Shown here: positions 51,958-60,140 of the stretch, piece after piece
Layout of the letters: each line of letters starts with the position of its first letter
Numbering within the stretch: the first letter of the stretch is position 1
Assembly: GCA_022825675.1 (NCBI GenBank)
Contig: JAJDWK010000046.1
Coordinates: forward strand, 1 to 64,000
Source of the DNA: Anaerolineae bacterium
GTDB taxonomy: Bacteria > Chloroflexota > Anaerolineae > Aggregatilineales > Phototrophicaceae
Length of the DNA stretch: 64,000 bases
Direction: 5' to 3'
The notes under the pieces: model-generated
What the model was told of the DNA's origin: nothing
Database searches by the model: none
Seen by the model: only the letters and a program-made list of their open reading frames with translations
Made by a program: the position numbers and the translations under genes

Positions 51958-52175
51958 CTTTCGCGGTACCACCTTGCTTCAGCGGGCAGCGCCCACTGCG
52001 CTCGTGACGCGGTTACGGGCGTTAACCGGCCCAAATCTACTAACAACGGCGTTCTTTCGGGCAGCTCCCGGGCGACTTTGGGCGATTGTCCACAAGCGGG
52101 CTTCCAGCCGAGGACCCGCACTCTCTGGTGTGAAGGGAAGCGCCTACTCCTCCCGATCGAGGCTTTTAGGCTATT
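51921..52175 (-). promoter_or_regulatory. T-box riboswitch leader of valS (valine specifier)
   Basis: On the minus strand the conserved T-box AAGGTGGTACCGCG (51962-51975) is followed by an antiterminator arm. Upstream lies stem I with AGGAGTAGG, AGAGAGTG and GCTGGAAGCC elements, and an AAAGTCG segment whose GTC (52074-52076) is the likely valine specifier codon. The bulge TGGT would pair with the ACCA end of tRNA-Val. Uncharged tRNA-Val should favour read-through of the terminator at 51921-51957. The specifier assignment is by inspection and could be off by a few bases; the T-box itself is secure. Confidence 0.93.
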
Positions 52176-52186
52176 CAATTGTTTGC

Positions 52187-52211
52187 GCCGGCGCTGCTTA
52201 TTCACGCCGGC
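52187..52211 (-). other. Hairpin between tRNA-Thr and the T-box leader
   Basis: GCCGGCG (52205-52211) and CGCCGGC (52187-52193) on the minus strand form a 7-bp stem with an 11-base loop two bases beyond the tRNA 3' end. No T run follows, so it is more likely a processing or stability element than a terminator. Confidence 0.5.
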
Positions 52212-52213
52212 AT

Positions 52214-52286
52214 AGCCACCCATGGGACTTGAACCCATAACCTATCGCTTACGAAGCGATCGCTCTGCCAATTGAGCTAGGGTGGC
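52214..52286 (-). tRNA. tRNA-Thr (anticodon CGT)
   Basis: The minus strand folds to a cloverleaf with acceptor arm GCCACCC/GGGTGGC, anticodon stem ATCGC/GCGAT around loop TTCGTAA, and T-arm GGTTCAAGTCC. Anticodon CGT reads ACG. CCA is not encoded; the discriminator is T. It lies directly upstream of the valS leader on the same strand. Confidence 0.94.
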
Positions 52287-52303
52287 GGCGGCTATGGCAA
52301 AAC

Positions 52304-52332
52304 AGTCTAGCAGCGAATGGCGCGGGTTTCAA
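52304..52332 (-). promoter_or_regulatory. sigma70-type promoter of tRNA-Thr (and perhaps valS)
   Basis: On the minus strand TTGAAA (52327-52332), exactly 17 bases, TAGACT (52304-52309), 18 bases upstream of the tRNA. No other good promoter is seen between the tRNA and the T-box, so a joint transcript is plausible. Confidence 0.7.
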
Positions 52333-52371
52333 GGCATGGTTTTGGGCTGGGGCAATCGCGGCAAATTATAT

Positions 52372-52436
52372 TTCACCACAAAGACACAAAGGGCGCATAG
52401 ATTTTCTCGGTGTATCTCGGTGTCCTCGGTGGTAAA
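52372..52436. repeat. Dispersed intergenic repeat, second copy of the CACCACA-AGACAC family
   Basis: TTCACCACAAAGACAC at the left and GTGTCCTCGGTGGTAAA at the right are imperfect inverted repeats around ATTTTCTCGGTGTATC. The left end matches the copy at 2194-2223. It lies between the tRNA-Thr promoter and mutL and codes for nothing recognisable. A TATACT at 52471-52476 after it is the likely -10 of mutL. Confidence 0.65.
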
Positions 52437-52512
52437 TTTCCTTGTCGAATCTCCACCTTCGCAAATCTGCTATACTTTGCCCAGCCTGTCTAATAGAGAA
52501 ATGCGCCCGCCA

Positions 52513-54249
52513 ATGCCAATTCGAGTGCTGCCGGAAGATGTCGTGGCGCGCATCGCCGCTGGCGAGGCGATTGAACGCCCGGCGTCAGCAGTCAAGGAGC
52601 TGATCGAAAATGCCATCGACGCTGGCGCCAGCGCCATCCATGTGGAGGCGGCGGCTGGCGGCCGGCAGCTGCTGCGCGTCAGCGATAATGGCAGCGGCAT
52701 CAGCCGGGAGGACGCGGCGCTCGCCTTCAAGCGGCATGCCACCAGCAAGCTGCGCGCCGCCGACGAACTGCAGCGGCTGAACACGCTGGGCTTCCGCGGC
52801 GAGGCGCTGGCGAGCATCGCCGCCGTCAGCCGCGCGACCATCGTAACCCGCCAGCGAGACGAAGACAGCGGGCTGCAGATGCAGCTTGAGGGCGGCCTTT
52901 TGCAGCATCAGCGGCAAATCGGCGCGCCCGCGGGCACGGTCATCACCATCAAGAATCTCTTTTATAACACGCCGGCGCGGCTGAAATTTCTCAAGACTGA
53001 TGCCACCGAAAAACGCCATATCCATTGGACGCTGGCGCGTTATGCAATCGCCTATCCCGCCATCAGCTTCGCGTTGCTGCTGGACGGGCGCGAGCGCTTC
53101 CGCTCCTCGGGCAATGGCGAGCTGGCGGATGTGCTTGCGCGCGCCTTCGGCTTGGCGGATTTCCAGCGCATGCTCGCCTTCGAGAGCGTTGATGGCGGTT
53201 CCCTGGGCAAGCCCCGCATCGCCGTCAAGGGCTATACCTCGCTGCCAGAGCTCAACCGCAGCAGCCGCGACCGCATCATGCTCTTTGTCAACGGGCGTTC
53301 GATTCAAGACAGCCGGCTCAGCCATGCGGTGACGCAAGCCTATGAGGGTTTGCTGAAGGCGGGCAGCTTCCCCTTTACCGCGGCGCTTATCACTCTTCCC
53401 GCTGATTTTGTCGATGTCAATGTGCACCCGACCAAAGCCGAGGTGCGCTTTCGTGATGGGCAGTTGGTTTTTGTCGCATTGCAGCGGGCGATACGGGAAG
53501 CGCTGCAAGCGGCGGACACTATCAGCGTCGCCGATGAACCCTGGCAAGGCAGCCATTTCAGCGACCAGTACCAGGAGTACCGGCGTCTTCAGCCCACTTG
53601 GCAGCTTAATGGCAATGACGATGTCTTCGATAATGAAGGTTTGCACTATATCCCGGAGGCGGGCAGCGAAGCCGCCACTCCGCGCACATTGCCGGTCTTG
53701 CGCGTCCTCGGGCAGGTTGGCGCCAGCTATATCATCGCCGAAGGTCCCGCTGGCTTGTACCTGCTTGATCAAAATGCGGCGCATGAGCGCGTGCTCTATC
53801 AGCAGCTGCAGGCGGAACTAGCCGCCGGCGCGCTGCCAAGTTTTGAGCCGGCCGAGGCGGAAACGATGCTCTTATCCCCTGCTGATGCCGAGCTGCTTTG
53901 CGCGCTAGAGCCGCTTTTGCGAACGCTGGGCTTCGCAATCGAGCCCTTTGGTCCTAACGCATTTGTCAATCGCGCGCTGCCAGCGGTGGCGGCGGGCAAG
54001 CTGGCTGGCGACATTTTGCCACAGATGCTGGAGCGCCTGCGCCATGCGCCGCGTGAGCCAGCCGCTGCCATAAAAGCGCTGGCGGCGGCGCTCGCGTTCA
54101 AACGCGGGCAGGTCCTGCAAACGGAGGCGATGGCAGCGCTTATCACCCGCTTGGAACGCTGTCCCAATCCGCTCGCCGCGCCCAGCGGCGCCAAGACTTT
54201 GATTCACCTGACGCGGGAGCAACTCGCGGAAGAATTTCGCCGCGCCTAA
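52513..54249 (+). CDS. mutL: DNA mismatch repair protein MutL, endonuclease motifs degenerate
   Basis: The GHKL ATPase half is intact: IAAGEAIERPASAVKELIENAIDAG, DNGSGI, RHATSK, LNTLGFRGEAL, and the S5-like arm FVNGRSIQDSRL with NVHPTKAEVRF. In the C-terminal dimerisation half the endonuclease motif DQHA..E....E reads DQNAAHERVLYQ (from residue 419), with His to Asn and Glu to Gln; the later motifs ACH.A.R and C.HGRP read ALAFKRG and APSGAKT. The nicking site therefore looks lost, as in MutH-using bacteria. ATG 52513 fits the family N-terminus; ATG 52501 is possible. The gene has 578 residues and is convergent with the kinase gene, overlapping by four bases. Confidence 0.92.
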   Translation: MPIRVLPEDVVARIAAGEAIERPASAVKELIENAIDAGASAIHVEAAAGGRQLLRVSDNGSGISREDAALAFKRHATSKLRAADELQRLNTLGFRGEALASIAAVSRATIVTRQRDEDSGLQMQLEGGLLQHQRQIGAPAGTVITIKNLFYNTPARLKFLKTDATEKRHIHWTLARYAIAYPAISFALLLDGRERFRSSGNGELADVLARAFGLADFQRMLAFESVDGGSLGKPRIAVKGYTSLPELNRSSRDRIMLFVNGRSIQDSRLSHAVTQAYEGLLKAGSFPFTAALITLPADFVDVNVHPTKAEVRFRDGQLVFVALQRAIREALQAADTISVADEPWQGSHFSDQYQEYRRLQPTWQLNGNDDVFDNEGLHYIPEAGSEAATPRTLPVLRVLGQVGASYIIAEGPAGLYLLDQNAAHERVLYQQLQAELAAGALPSFEPAEAETMLLSPADAELLCALEPLLRTLGFAIEPFGPNAFVNRALPAVAAGKLAGDILPQMLERLRHAPREPAAAIKALAAALAFKRGQVLQTEAMAALITRLERCPNPLAAPSGAKTLIHLTREQLAEEFRRA

Positions 54250-55451
54250 GCCCCAATCAAGGGCAGCACGCCCAAGAGATAGAGCGGCACCAGCCCGGCG
54301 ACCGCCAGAAATGCCAAGACCACCAAAGCTATCGTCACCATATCAGCGCCTTCCCGCCTTGGCTTGCGCTGGGGCAAAAAGTGCCCGGTATAGCCGCCAG
54401 TGGCATCGGGGTTGATGCTGCCGTCGGGATAAAAGAGCGGCTGCGGCGCTTGAGAGGCGACAGCAGCCGCTGGCATGGGCGCAGCGCCGCGGCTGCGGGC
54501 AAGCGGGTTGACCCGTGGCAGCGCCCGGGCAATTTCCGGGCTCGGCGCTGCGGGGGCGGGCGGCTGCGGTATGGACGGTGCCGGCGCTGCCGCCGGCTCG
54601 ATTGCAGCTGGCGCAGGCGGCTGCCGCCTGTGTTCGCGTATCCGCCTTAAAATGCCGCCGAGCTGGTCGCCGAATCGATAGCGGTCGTTAGGCCGCTTCT
54701 GCATCGCCTTATAGATGATATTGCTCAAATCGGCCGGCAGGTCGGCGTTATAGTCTATTGCCCGCGGCACTTCCGCCTGAATATGCGCCAGCGCCAGCTC
54801 CCGCTGGGTGCTGGCGATGTAGGGCAGGCGGCCCGTGAACATCTCGAAGAGCACCACGCCGATGGAATAGACATCAGACGCCGGCAGCGGCTTCTCCCCC
54901 CGCGCCTGTTCCGGGGCGAAATAATGCGGGCTGCCCCAGACGACATCGCTGCGCTCTCGTGTCATCGTGTCGGTATAGGCTTGGGCGATGCCAAAATCGG
55001 TAACTTTCAGCACATTTTCTTGGTTGATGACCAAGTTCTGCGGTTTGACATCGGCGTGCACCATTTTCGCACGATGGGCAAAGCCGAGCCCGTCACAGAT
55101 TTGGATCCCATAGTCCAGCGCCTTGTCGAAAGGCATAGCGCCATGCCGCTTGATGTGCGTTTTGAGATTGTCGCCTACAATCAACTCCATAATGATGTAG
55201 TGGGTGGTGCCATCGCTGCCGACATCGTGCACGATGACGATATTCGGGTGCGACATCATCGCGACGCTGCGCGCTTCCTGCTGGAACTTCTCGAGGAAGG
55301 CCGGGTACTTGGTCAAGGTGGGGCGCAGGATCTTGACTGCCACCATGCGCCCCAGCATTTTGTCAAGCGCGCGATACATGACAGCCATGCCGCCAGAACC
55401 TTGCTGGGCGACCAGCTCGTAGCGCTGGTTTAGGATGGTCTCGCCTGGCAT
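54246..55451 (-). CDS. Membrane-anchored Ser/Thr protein kinase (Hanks type)
   Basis: The kinase domain spans about residues 10-270: glycine loop GSGGMAVMY (18-26), K40 in VAVKIL, catalytic loop HADVKPQN with D134, and DFG at 152-154. The usual HRD is HAD, so it is not an RD kinase. A Pro/Ala-rich juxtamembrane segment leads to one C-terminal helix (VTIALVVLAFLAVAGLVPLYLL), and almost nothing lies outside; no PASTA domains. Such kinases phosphorylate proteins of cell division, wall synthesis or metabolism. ATG 55451 follows the dGTPase-like stop by 11 bases, with GAGGGCG as site. Confidence 0.9.
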   Translation of the reverse strand: MPGETILNQRYELVAQQGSGGMAVMYRALDKMLGRMVAVKILRPTLTKYPAFLEKFQQEARSVAMMSHPNIVIVHDVGSDGTTHYIIMELIVGDNLKTHIKRHGAMPFDKALDYGIQICDGLGFAHRAKMVHADVKPQNLVINQENVLKVTDFGIAQAYTDTMTRERSDVVWGSPHYFAPEQARGEKPLPASDVYSIGVVLFEMFTGRLPYIASTQRELALAHIQAEVPRAIDYNADLPADLSNIIYKAMQKRPNDRYRFGDQLGGILRRIREHRRQPPAPAAIEPAAAPAPSIPQPPAPAAPSPEIARALPRVNPLARSRGAAPMPAAAVASQAPQPLFYPDGSINPDATGGYTGHFLPQRKPRREGADMVTIALVVLAFLAVAGLVPLYLLGVLPLIGA

Positions 55452-55462
55452 CGCGCCCTCGC

Positions 55463-56614
55463 TTAGGGTCTCGTAATTGGGTCGAACAGTTGCTGATATT
55501 CTTGCAGCGCGCTGCGGTCTGTCAAGCTGGCGATATAATCGGCGACAACGCGCTGGCAAGGCTCCGCCTTCAGCTTGGCGTGATAGACATCGGGCAATTG
55601 CCGCGGCTCGGCGACATAACTGTCAAAAATCGCCTTGATGAAGCGCTCGGCGCGGGTTTGCATGCGCATGATCCGGTAGTGGCGGTACATCGTGTGCAGC
55701 AGGAAGTCCTTCAGCTGCAGATTCAGGCGCTGCTGCTGCGGGCTATGCCGTATCAGCGCGCGGCCATGCAGCTGCACCGCTTGTGATGAGGCTGGCTGCA
55801 GCGCCGCGATTTGCGCCTGCGATTCGTAGAGCACATCATCAACCAGCTGCCCCACCAGCTCGCGGATGATATGGTGGCGGCTGACCGCATCCAGGGTGGT
55901 GCCGCGCCAGCCGCTGCGCGCCACCACCCGCTGCCACAGCGGCAGTTCCGCCGCCTGTTCGGCGCGAATCAAGCCCGCCTGCAAGCCATCGTCCAAATCA
56001 TGCGCGTTATAGGCGAGCTCGTCGGCGATGTTGGCGATTTGCGCTTCCAAGCTGGCACCAGTTTCGCTGGCAATGCCCGCATAGGCGGGACGGTCGTATT
56101 CCGTCTCGTGCTTGGCGATGCCCTCAAGCGTCTCGATCGTCAGGTTCAAGCCCTTCCATTTGGGATAGCGCCGTTCCAGCTTGGTTACTACGCGATAGCT
56201 CTGATGATTGTGGTTGAAGCCGCCGTGGTCGCTCAGCAAATTGTTGAGCACGGCTTCGCCCGCGTGACCAAAGGGCGGATGCCCCAGGTCATGCGCTAGA
56301 CAGATGGCTTCCACCAGGTCTTCATTGACGCCCAGCGCCCGCGCCAAAGTCCGCCCAATTTGCGCCACCTCAAGCGTATGCGTGAGGCGCGTACGATAAT
56401 AATCGCCAGCGTCGTTGACGAAGACCTGCGTCTTGTATTCCAGCAGGCGGAAGGCCGCCGAATGCACAATGCGGTCGCGGTCGCGCTGGAACGCGGTGCG
56501 ATAGCGCGGCTCCGCCTCGTGATGAATGCGCCCGCGCGAGCAGCGGCTGCGCAGCGCATAGGGCGCCAGCGACTGGATTTCTTTCTCTTCTAACTGCTTT
56601 CGGATCTCGTGCAT
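55463..56614 (-). CDS. dgt: Deoxyguanosinetriphosphate triphosphohydrolase-like HD protein
   Basis: HD-domain hydrolase that releases triphosphate from dGTP or other dNTPs. Metal-binding residues are seen in TRLTHTLEVAQIGRTLAR and the HD motif AHDLGHPPFGHAGE, followed by DELAYNAHDLDDGL. N-terminal RYRTAFQRDRDRIVHSAAFRLLEYKTQVF is typical of the family. Length of 383 residues matches the shorter, Dgt-like type 2. ATG 56614 has GAGG upstream. It precedes the kinase gene by 11 bases and probably forms a two-gene operon with it. Confidence 0.9.
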   Translation of the reverse strand: MHEIRKQLEEKEIQSLAPYALRSRCSRGRIHHEAEPRYRTAFQRDRDRIVHSAAFRLLEYKTQVFVNDAGDYYRTRLTHTLEVAQIGRTLARALGVNEDLVEAICLAHDLGHPPFGHAGEAVLNNLLSDHGGFNHNHQSYRVVTKLERRYPKWKGLNLTIETLEGIAKHETEYDRPAYAGIASETGASLEAQIANIADELAYNAHDLDDGLQAGLIRAEQAAELPLWQRVVARSGWRGTTLDAVSRHHIIRELVGQLVDDVLYESQAQIAALQPASSQAVQLHGRALIRHSPQQQRLNLQLKDFLLHTMYRHYRIMRMQTRAERFIKAIFDSYVAEPRQLPDVYHAKLKAEPCQRVVADYIASLTDRSALQEYQQLFDPITRP

Positions 56615-57002
56615 TGCTCGACCTCGGTGCAGATAGTGTACTGCCAAGGGGCGATTCTCGCTCAGCGATGCTGGGTGAAAAACCGACAAGCAATTATTTG
56701 ACAACTCGGCGCTTCAATGTTCAAATACCGACTATAAGAGATACAGACTGGAAATAGTTCTTGCCATCATGCTTTTTACTGCGTTTCGCGGTCGCATTCG
56801 GCTGCTTGCATCCAAGTCCTTGTCCGCTTTGGCAGTCAGATTCGGCTGTACGCTGGCGCGAGCGGAAGGCAAGACATGATTGCCGGGGAAAGTGAGGCGC
56901 GATGGAAAATTAAGACATCGCATGCGGCTGCGGCGGCAAATCCCAGCGGTCACGCCGCGTGGGTGTAAACTTTCGATAGCTATTTTGACTAGGAGAAATG
57001 AC
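56615..57002. other. 388-base intergenic region with possible divergent promoters
   Basis: No gene is supported here. TTGACA (56698-56703) with TCAAAT (56721-56726) 17 bases on may be a plus-strand promoter, giving the sugar-transporter operon a leader of about 270 bases. On the minus strand a TTGAAC/TCAAAT pair with 17-base spacing overlaps it and could serve the dGTPase gene. A nearer plus-strand -10-like TAAACT lies at 56966-56971. Two loosely similar segments with TTCGGCT cores (about 56800 and 56842) are seen. No operator palindrome was recognised. Confidence 0.4.
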
Positions 57003-58247
57003 ATGAAGAAACTTGCCCTTGCCTTAATGATTGCGTTGCTGCTGGTCGCTGGCGGCGTGATGGCGCAAGACGATGTTGTGCTGGAATTCCAGCAATGGTG
57101 GGAGCCAGAATTGCCCGAAGGCTCGTTCCGCGCAATCCTGGATGACTTTGAAGCGCAAAACCCGGGCATCCGCGTCGAGACGATCAGCGGTCCCTACTTG
57201 ACCACCAAAGACCAGATCATCGCCAGCGCCGCCACCGGCACTATGGCTGATGTCGTCGGCTTGGATGGCGCTTGGGTGAATGTCTTGTGGAAGCAAGGCG
57301 CGCTCGCAAGCCTGACGCAGGCGATGATGGACGCGGAGTATGACGACAGCGAACTGGCGGCGCAGATTCGCCTTGCCGGGGAAACCTATATGATCCCCAT
57401 TGCCAACTTCATCTACCCGGTTTTTGTCAACCTGGATATGCTCGAAGCGGCTGGCATCGACCCGCCGACGACGCGCGCCGAATTCGCCGCCGCTGCCATG
57501 GCGCTGACCGACCCCGACAACAATGTCTATGGCTGGGCGCAGCCGCTTTCGCTGGAGCAGCCCAACGGCATCCAAAATGACACCATGTCCTGGCTCTGGG
57601 CGAGCGGCGGCAGCATGCTCGACGACATGGGCATGCCCCACCTGGCTGGCAACGAAGCGCTGGCAGGTACCCTGGAGTACCTCAAGAGCTTGCACGACGC
57701 TGGCGTAGTCGCGCCGGGTTCCTTCGCCATGAAAGAGAATGAAAAAGTCGAGGAATTCGTCAACGGGCGCGTCGCCATGATCGTCAACACTTTGGCGCAC
57801 TTCACGCTCATCCGCGAGCGCAACCCCGACCTCAACTTTGATATTACCGCCCTGCCCGCCGCCGAAGGCTACGATGGACCGCGCGGCTTGCCTTACGCCT
57901 CCTGGGGCATCGGCATCAGCGCCAATACCGAGCACAAAGCCGAAGCCTGGAAGCTGATTGACTATTTGACCAGCGTCGAAGGCAACACGAAGCTGACCTC
58001 CATCGCCAACGCCTTCCCGGGCAATGTCAACGCGACGCCGGACTTCATCCAGACCGATCCTCTCTTTGAGACGGCATTCGCCATCTTCCAGGAAGGCTAC
58101 CTGGCGAACGAATTCACCGGGCTGCCCGCCGCCGAAGAGCTGATGCGGCAGATGGCTGAGCCCTTCCAGTATTATCTGGAAGGTGACATTGATTTGGACG
58201 AGCTCTTAGAAATCGCCCAAGAAGAATGGGAAGCCATCTTCGAGTAA
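57003..58247 (+). CDS. ABC sugar transporter, substrate-binding protein
   Basis: A signal peptide (residues 1-21, ending VMAQ) is followed by the carbohydrate-binding SBP family 1 pattern: FQQWWEPELPEGSFRAILDDFEAQNPGIRVE, ASAATGTMADVVGLDGAWV, LPYASWGIGISANTEHKAEAWKLIDYL. The mature domain has no lipobox, so anchoring is unclear. ATG 57003 has AGGAG at 56991-56995. It starts the operon with two permeases, an aldolase and a kinase; the ligand is therefore probably a sugar or sugar derivative. Confidence 0.88.
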   Translation: MKKLALALMIALLLVAGGVMAQDDVVLEFQQWWEPELPEGSFRAILDDFEAQNPGIRVETISGPYLTTKDQIIASAATGTMADVVGLDGAWVNVLWKQGALASLTQAMMDAEYDDSELAAQIRLAGETYMIPIANFIYPVFVNLDMLEAAGIDPPTTRAEFAAAAMALTDPDNNVYGWAQPLSLEQPNGIQNDTMSWLWASGGSMLDDMGMPHLAGNEALAGTLEYLKSLHDAGVVAPGSFAMKENEKVEEFVNGRVAMIVNTLAHFTLIRERNPDLNFDITALPAAEGYDGPRGLPYASWGIGISANTEHKAEAWKLIDYLTSVEGNTKLTSIANAFPGNVNATPDFIQTDPLFETAFAIFQEGYLANEFTGLPAAEELMRQMAEPFQYYLEGDIDLDELLEIAQEEWEAIFE

Positions 58248-58271
58248 GGTGTTTTCCGCTGTAAGGTACAT

Positions 58272-58298
58272 CCCCTTCCCTCATCTTGAGGGAAGGGG
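58272..58298 (+). terminator. Stem-loop between binding-protein and permease genes
   Basis: CCCCTTCCCTCA (58272-58283) and TGAGGGAAGGGG (58287-58298) form a perfect 12-bp stem with a 3-base TCT loop. No T run follows. It is probably a partial terminator or mRNA stabiliser that raises binding-protein level over permeases, a known arrangement in ABC operons. Confidence 0.65.
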
Positions 58299-58321
58299 CA
58301 GGGGATGGGGCAAGCCTGGCT

Positions 58322-59248
58322 TTGAGCGGCGCGCGCAACCTCGCTGAACCCTCTGCGATCCACTGGCAACAGCGGAAGCGCCGCCTCTTGCCCTATGCCT
58401 ACTTGTCGCCGACGCTGCTCTTGCTGGCGGCATTGACGGTGCTGCCAATCGCCACCGTTTTCCTCTATTCGCTGGTAGACAATGTCATCGTCAACCCCAA
58501 CCCGCCAAATTTCGTGGGCTTGGATAATTATGAAGAGGTGCTGACCAACCGCAAATTCCGCGGCGCGCTGGGCAATACATTGTACTTCGCCCTCGTCAGC
58601 GTGGTCGCCCACTTCATTATCGGCTTATCTTTCGCGCTATTGCTGAACTCCCGCCTTCTCAGCGCCAATGTCAAGGCGCTCTTCCGCGTCATCTATATCC
58701 TGCCTTGGGTTTTTACGGCGTCCATCATCGCGATATTGTGGCGCCTGCTGATGAATCCGCACGGCGTCATCAATTTCCTGCTGCTGGAATTCGGGCTGAT
58801 TCCCGAGCTGATGGAATGGCTTAGCGACCGCGATTTGGCGCTCAATGCCGTGACCTTCATCAATATCTGGTCCGGCTATCCCTTTTATCTGGTCAGCTTT
58901 TTGGCGGGCTTGCAAGGCATTCCCGATGATCTCTACGAGGCGGGGCGGGTGGATGGCGGCAATGGCTGGCAGCTTTTCCGGCATATAACCCTGCCGCAGC
59001 TCAAACCCATCATCATCAGCCTGGCGCTGCTGGATTTTATCTGGACAGTTCATCAATTCACCCTGATTTGGATGACCACGGGCGGCGGTCCCATGCGCTC
59101 CACCGAGGTCTTGAGCACCTATACCTACAAAGCCGCTTTCAGCTCTCACGAGTATTCCATCGCCTCCACGATTGCGATGGTAATCCTGGCGATTTGCACA
59201 TTCGTGGCGATATTTTATGTGCGCAGCCAGCGCATGGCGGACGAATAA
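58322..59248 (+). CDS. ABC sugar transporter permease (MalF/UgpA type)
   Basis: Six transmembrane helices and the EAA loop EAGRVDGGNGWQLFRHITLPQLKP, which contacts the ATPase. The pattern LPYAYLSPTLLLLAALTVLPIATVFLYSL at the N-terminus is typical of this permease class. The start is uncertain: the frame is open from inside the preceding hairpin (TTG 58286), but TTG 58322 is preferred because it lies beyond the stem and has GGGG-rich upstream sequence. The next permease gene begins one base after the stop. Confidence 0.85.
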   Translation: MSGARNLAEPSAIHWQQRKRRLLPYAYLSPTLLLLAALTVLPIATVFLYSLVDNVIVNPNPPNFVGLDNYEEVLTNRKFRGALGNTLYFALVSVVAHFIIGLSFALLLNSRLLSANVKALFRVIYILPWVFTASIIAILWRLLMNPHGVINFLLLEFGLIPELMEWLSDRDLALNAVTFINIWSGYPFYLVSFLAGLQGIPDDLYEAGRVDGGNGWQLFRHITLPQLKPIIISLALLDFIWTVHQFTLIWMTTGGGPMRSTEVLSTYTYKAAFSSHEYSIASTIAMVILAICTFVAIFYVRSQRMADE

Positions 59249-59249
59249 A

Positions 59250-60092
59250 ATGATAGGCAGCCGCCGCCAAATCCGCCTCCGCAAAGCGCTTATTTGGCTC
59301 GCGCTGATTCTCGGCGCATGTTTCGCCGGTTTGCCTGTGCTCTGGATGGTCTCGTCATCATTTAAGTCCAACCTGGAAATCTTCGCCTACCCGCCAGCGC
59401 TGATTGACAGTTCCTTTTCTTTCAAAGCCTATCAGGAAGTGCTGGGCAACCCGGAGAGTTTGCGTTTCTTTTTCAACAGCTATTTGGTCGCGATATTGGT
59501 GACGATTTGCACGGTCTTGACCAGCATCCTGGCGGGGTACAGCTTCAGCCGCTACAACTTCCGCTTCAAAAAAGCCTTGAACCTCATCATCATCGGTGTG
59601 CAATCGGTGCCGCCCATCACGCTGATGATCCCTTATTTCGGGCTTATCGTCTGGCTGGGCATCTACAATTCGTATCTGGCGCTGGTCTTGACTTATATGG
59701 TCTTCACGCTGTCTTACGCCATCATCATGATGACAGGCTATTTCAACACCCTGCCGCGGGATTTGGACGAAGCGGTCATGATTGACGGCGGCGGCAGTTT
59801 CGTCACGCTCTGGCGCATTCTGGTGCCGATATCCCTGCCCGGCATTGTCGCTGTCGGCGTGTATACCTTTATGCTGGCGTGGAATGAATTCCTCTTCGCG
59901 CTGACATTAACGCGCACCAACGATATGCGCACCGTGCCGATTGGCATCCACCTGTTGATGGGGCAGCATTCTTTCGAATGGAACCAGATGATGGCTTTGA
60001 GCGTGCTCGGCTCGCTGCCAGTACTCATTCTCTTTTTGCTATTTCAGCGTTATTTCATCGCGGGTATGTCCGCTGGCTCAATCAAGGGCTAA
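59250..60092 (+). CDS. ABC sugar transporter permease (MalG type)
   Basis: Six-helix permease with the N-terminal LALILGACFAGLPVLWMVSSSFK and the EAA loop DEAVMIDGGGSFVTLWRILVPISLPG, and the C-terminal MALSVLGSLPVLILFLLFQRYFIAGMSAGSIKG, standard for CUT1 second permeases. ATG 59250 lies two bases beyond the upstream stop. No ATPase gene follows; a shared MsmX/UgpC-like ATPase encoded elsewhere is the usual solution in such operons. Confidence 0.88.
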   Translation: MIGSRRQIRLRKALIWLALILGACFAGLPVLWMVSSSFKSNLEIFAYPPALIDSSFSFKAYQEVLGNPESLRFFFNSYLVAILVTICTVLTSILAGYSFSRYNFRFKKALNLIIIGVQSVPPITLMIPYFGLIVWLGIYNSYLALVLTYMVFTLSYAIIMMTGYFNTLPRDLDEAVMIDGGGSFVTLWRILVPISLPGIVAVGVYTFMLAWNEFLFALTLTRTNDMRTVPIGIHLLMGQHSFEWNQMMALSVLGSLPVLILFLLFQRYFIAGMSAGSIKG

Positions 60093-60140
60093 ACTCTTAA
60101 CGGCGAAAACCTTAACCGGGAAAGGGATATACAAAGCGCA

